Assembly: GCA_002422225.1 (NCBI GenBank)
Contig: DITX01000007.1
Location: 1 to 7,596, forward strand
DNA: 7,596 nucleotides
From: Gammaproteobacteria bacterium UBA6173
GTDB lineage: Bacteria > Pseudomonadota > Gammaproteobacteria > Pseudomonadales > Pseudohongiellaceae
Direction: 5' to 3'
Shown: one piece after another, positions 5,504-7,596 of the stretch
Numbering within the stretch: the first letter of the stretch is position 1
Layout: the number at the start of each line of letters is the position of its first letter
Position numbers and translations under genes: made by a program
The notes under the pieces: generated by a model
What the model saw: only the letters and a program-made list of their open reading frames with translations
Told to the model about the DNA's origin: nothing
The model's database searches: none

Positions 5504-5602
5504 TATTACTACAAAAGCACTCTTTTGCGGTCAGATATCGACTGATTGGCTGCATTTGGAGTATTCTTGCGCGCCCAAAAGCTGATCAAGAACCCGGGAA
5601 CT
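5504..5602 (+). promoter_or_regulatory. Short intergenic region before ppdK
   Basis: A weak 6-bp hairpin CAAAAG/CTTTTG (5512-5527) follows the hydrolase stop, too AT-rich to call a terminator. A possible promoter is TCGACT (5538-5543), an 18-nt spacer, TATTCT (5562-5567), which would give a leader of about 30 nt. Co-transcription with the hydrolase cannot be excluded. Confidence 0.25.
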
Positions 5603-7596
5603 ATGAAACAGAAATCTGATACCAGCAAAGCCACAACTCAAAAATCCGCCAAGTATGTTTACAACTTTGGCCGCCAGACTGATGGCAACGCTACCATGCG
5701 CGCCTTACTGGGCGGCAAAGGTGCCAATCTGGCAGAAATGGCAGCCATTGGCCTGCCTGTTCCACCCGGATTTACCGTAAGCACCGAAGTTTGCACATAT
5801 TTCTATGACCATGAGCGCACTTATCCCAAGTCATTACCCAAAGACGTCGAGCGGGCAATGAACCTGATCGAAGAGCAAATGGGACGCCAGTTTGGTAGCG
5901 GCGAAAACCCGCTTCTGGTCTCTGTGCGCTCCGGGGCACGCGACTCGATGCCAGGCATGATGGATACCATTCTTAACCTAGGTCTGAACGACAAGACGGT
6001 TGAAGGCCTAGCAAACATCTCTGGTAACCCCCGCTTTGCATGGGATTGTTATCGTCGTTTTATTCAGATGTATGGCGATGTAGTGATGGGCGTGCAAGCC
6101 GCTGACGAGGAGTCTGAAGACCCCTTTCACGCCTTGCTTGATGAGATGAAGCACACCCTTGGCAAAGAACTGGACAACGAATTGACTGCCGACGAACTGC
6201 GCGAACTGGTCAATCGCTACAAACTGTTGATCAACAAAACAACCGGCAAACAGTTCCCGCAAGATGTGTATCAGCAACTCTGGGGCGCAGTCGGCGCAGT
6301 GTTTGGCTCTTGGAAAAATGACCGCGCCATTCTTTATCGCCAGCAATACGGCATCCCAGCTGACTGGGGCACCGCTGTTAATATTCAATCCATGGTGTTT
6401 GGTAATGCGGGTGATGACAGCGGCACCGGTGTCGCCTTCACACGCGACCCGGCCAGCGGCGAAAAAGTATTCTACGGCGAGTACCTGACTAACGCGCAAG
6501 GTGAAGATGTGGTGGCGGGTGTGCGCACACCCAAACCGATTGCCGCGATGGAAAAAGAGCTGCCCAGAAATTTTGCAGACCTCGAAAAAGTGCGCAATCG
6601 CCTCGAAAAACACTTTAAAGACATGCAAGACTTTGAGTTCACCATCGAAAATGGTCGACTTTTTATTCTGCAGACCCGTAATGGCAAGCGCACCGGCCTG
6701 GCTGCGATACGCATTGCGGTGGAAATGAATAAAGAAAAACTGATTGACCAGAAAACTGCCTTGCTCAAGATCCCTGCAGAGTCCGTAGATACCCTGCTGG
6801 TACCCGTATTCGACACCAAAGCCCAGAAAGAAGCAGCCGTAATTTGCCGAGGCTTGCCCGCCGGACCTGGCGCAGCAACAGGACGTATCGCGTTTACAGC
6901 GGCGCAGGCAGAAATCGAAGCACGTAAGGGCAACAAAGTCATTCTTTGTCGCTCGGAAACCTCTCCGGATGACCTGAAAGGTATGCTGCACTCGCAAGGC
7001 ATCCTGACCACACGCGGTGGCGTGTCCTCGCACGCGGCACTGGTGGCACGTCAACTTGGAAAAGTCTGCATTTGTGGTGCCGGTGATATCACCATCAACT
7101 ACGAACGTAAAACGCTCACCGCCAACGGCCACGTGTTGCGCGAAGGCGACTACATCTCTATTAACGGCACAACCGGCGTGGTGTACAAAGACCTGATCGA
7201 AAGCGCTGACTCTGAGGTCAAACGTGTTCTTGAGGGCCACATGAAGCCTGAAGACAGTTACACCTACCAGCTGTTCCAAACTGTCATGGATTGGTCAGAC
7301 AAATATCGCAAACTGCGCATTCGCACCAATGCCGACACCCCCGCTATGGCGCAGACTGCCGTGGCGTATGGCGCTGAAGGCATAGGCCTGTGCCGCACCG
7401 AGCACATGTTTTTTGAAGGCAGCCGTATTGACGACATGCGCCAGATGATTCTCGCGGTAGACGGCGTTCAGCGCCGCGAAGCACTCAAGAAACTGCTGCC
7501 CATGCAGAAAAAAGACTTCGTAGGCCTGTTCAAAGCGATGGCTGGCCGTCCGGTTACCATCCGACTGCTGGATCCGCCTTTGCACGAATTCCTGCC
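5603..7596 (+). CDS. ppdK: Pyruvate, phosphate dikinase (C-terminus beyond right edge)
   Basis: Interconverts pyruvate, ATP and phosphate with PEP, AMP and pyrophosphate in the cytoplasm, at the glycolysis/gluconeogenesis node. The first 664 residues of an expected 870-900 are present. The start ATG at 5603 precedes KYVYNFG, the usual N-terminal block; the ribosome binding site is weak (GGGA only 3 nt away). The nucleotide-binding domain shows GGKGAN (37-42), SVRSGARDSMPGMMDT (from 107) and GVAFTRDP. The swivelling domain carries the phosphorylated His477 in TRGGVSSHAALVAR. The PEP/pyruvate barrel begins before TNADTP (575-580) and GAEGIGLCRTEH (590-601). The residue two before the catalytic His, usually Thr (GGMTSH) and the target of the PPDK regulatory kinase/phosphatase, is Ser475 here. 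Only 99 nt separate it from the hydrolase, but it is metabolically unrelated. Identification is firm. Confidence 0.96.
   Translation, partial: MKQKSDTSKATTQKSAKYVYNFGRQTDGNATMRALLGGKGANLAEMAAIGLPVPPGFTVSTEVCTYFYDHERTYPKSLPKDVERAMNLIEEQMGRQFGSGENPLLVSVRSGARDSMPGMMDTILNLGLNDKTVEGLANISGNPRFAWDCYRRFIQMYGDVVMGVQAADEESEDPFHALLDEMKHTLGKELDNELTADELRELVNRYKLLINKTTGKQFPQDVYQQLWGAVGAVFGSWKNDRAILYRQQYGIPADWGTAVNIQSMVFGNAGDDSGTGVAFTRDPASGEKVFYGEYLTNAQGEDVVAGVRTPKPIAAMEKELPRNFADLEKVRNRLEKHFKDMQDFEFTIENGRLFILQTRNGKRTGLAAIRIAVEMNKEKLIDQKTALLKIPAESVDTLLVPVFDTKAQKEAAVICRGLPAGPGAATGRIAFTAAQAEIEARKGNKVILCRSETSPDDLKGMLHSQGILTTRGGVSSHAALVARQLGKVCICGAGDITINYERKTLTANGHVLREGDYISINGTTGVVYKDLIESADSEVKRVLEGHMKPEDSYTYQLFQTVMDWSDKYRKLRIRTNADTPAMAQTAVAYGAEGIGLCRTEHMFFEGSRIDDMRQMILAVDGVQRREALKKLLPMQKKDFVGLFKAMAGRPVTIRLLDPPLHEFL

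Noticed and set aside
6008..7279. Long open frame on the minus strand opposite ppdK
   Set aside because: It lies wholly antisense to a clear PPDK coding sequence. Its translation has no recognisable domain, and the openness is explained by codon bias of the real gene.

Overview
The window reads as chromosomal DNA from a Gram-negative gammaproteobacterium, possibly marine. The evidence is short MKK-type Sec signal peptides, AGGAG-type ribosome binding sites, FNR/ANR-like boxes and a bacterial pyruvate phosphate dikinase. Base composition looks roughly balanced. The lineage is an inference; nothing here fixes the genus.

The left 4.3 kb (minus strand, transcribed right to left) holds four exported proteins. 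Three are close paralogues (1-677, cut by the window edge; 876-1832; 3298-4257), about 78-79% identical by hand count. They look like copper type II monooxygenases of the PHM/DBM family (peptidylglycine alpha-hydroxylating / dopamine beta-monooxygenase). An HH pair plus a later His match the CuH site, and HxH plus a C-terminal WEEM Met match the CuM site. Between the second and third paralogues lies a fused thioredoxin-like redoxin and c-type cytochrome (2127-2990). It resembles the N-terminal part of bacterial proteins in which redoxin, cytochrome c and copper monooxygenase domains form one chain. The set therefore looks like a split, multiplied version of that machine: one probable periplasmic redox partner serving several copper oxygenases. 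The substrate is unknown.

Each of the three complete genes in this array has its own Shine-Dalgarno sequence and its own intrinsic terminator (795-824, 2033-2070, 3232-3260). The array is therefore a set of separate transcription units rather than one operon. Two of the upstream regions share an 18-nt motif, and two others carry inverted repeats.

A 421-bp divergent intergenic region (4258-4678) separates the array from the plus-strand genes. These are an exported alpha/beta-hydrolase of lipase type (4679-5503), with an FNR/ANR-like box just upstream, and the first 664 codons of ppdK (5603 to the right edge), encoding a central-carbon enzyme. Neither plus-strand gene has an evident functional link to the copper array.
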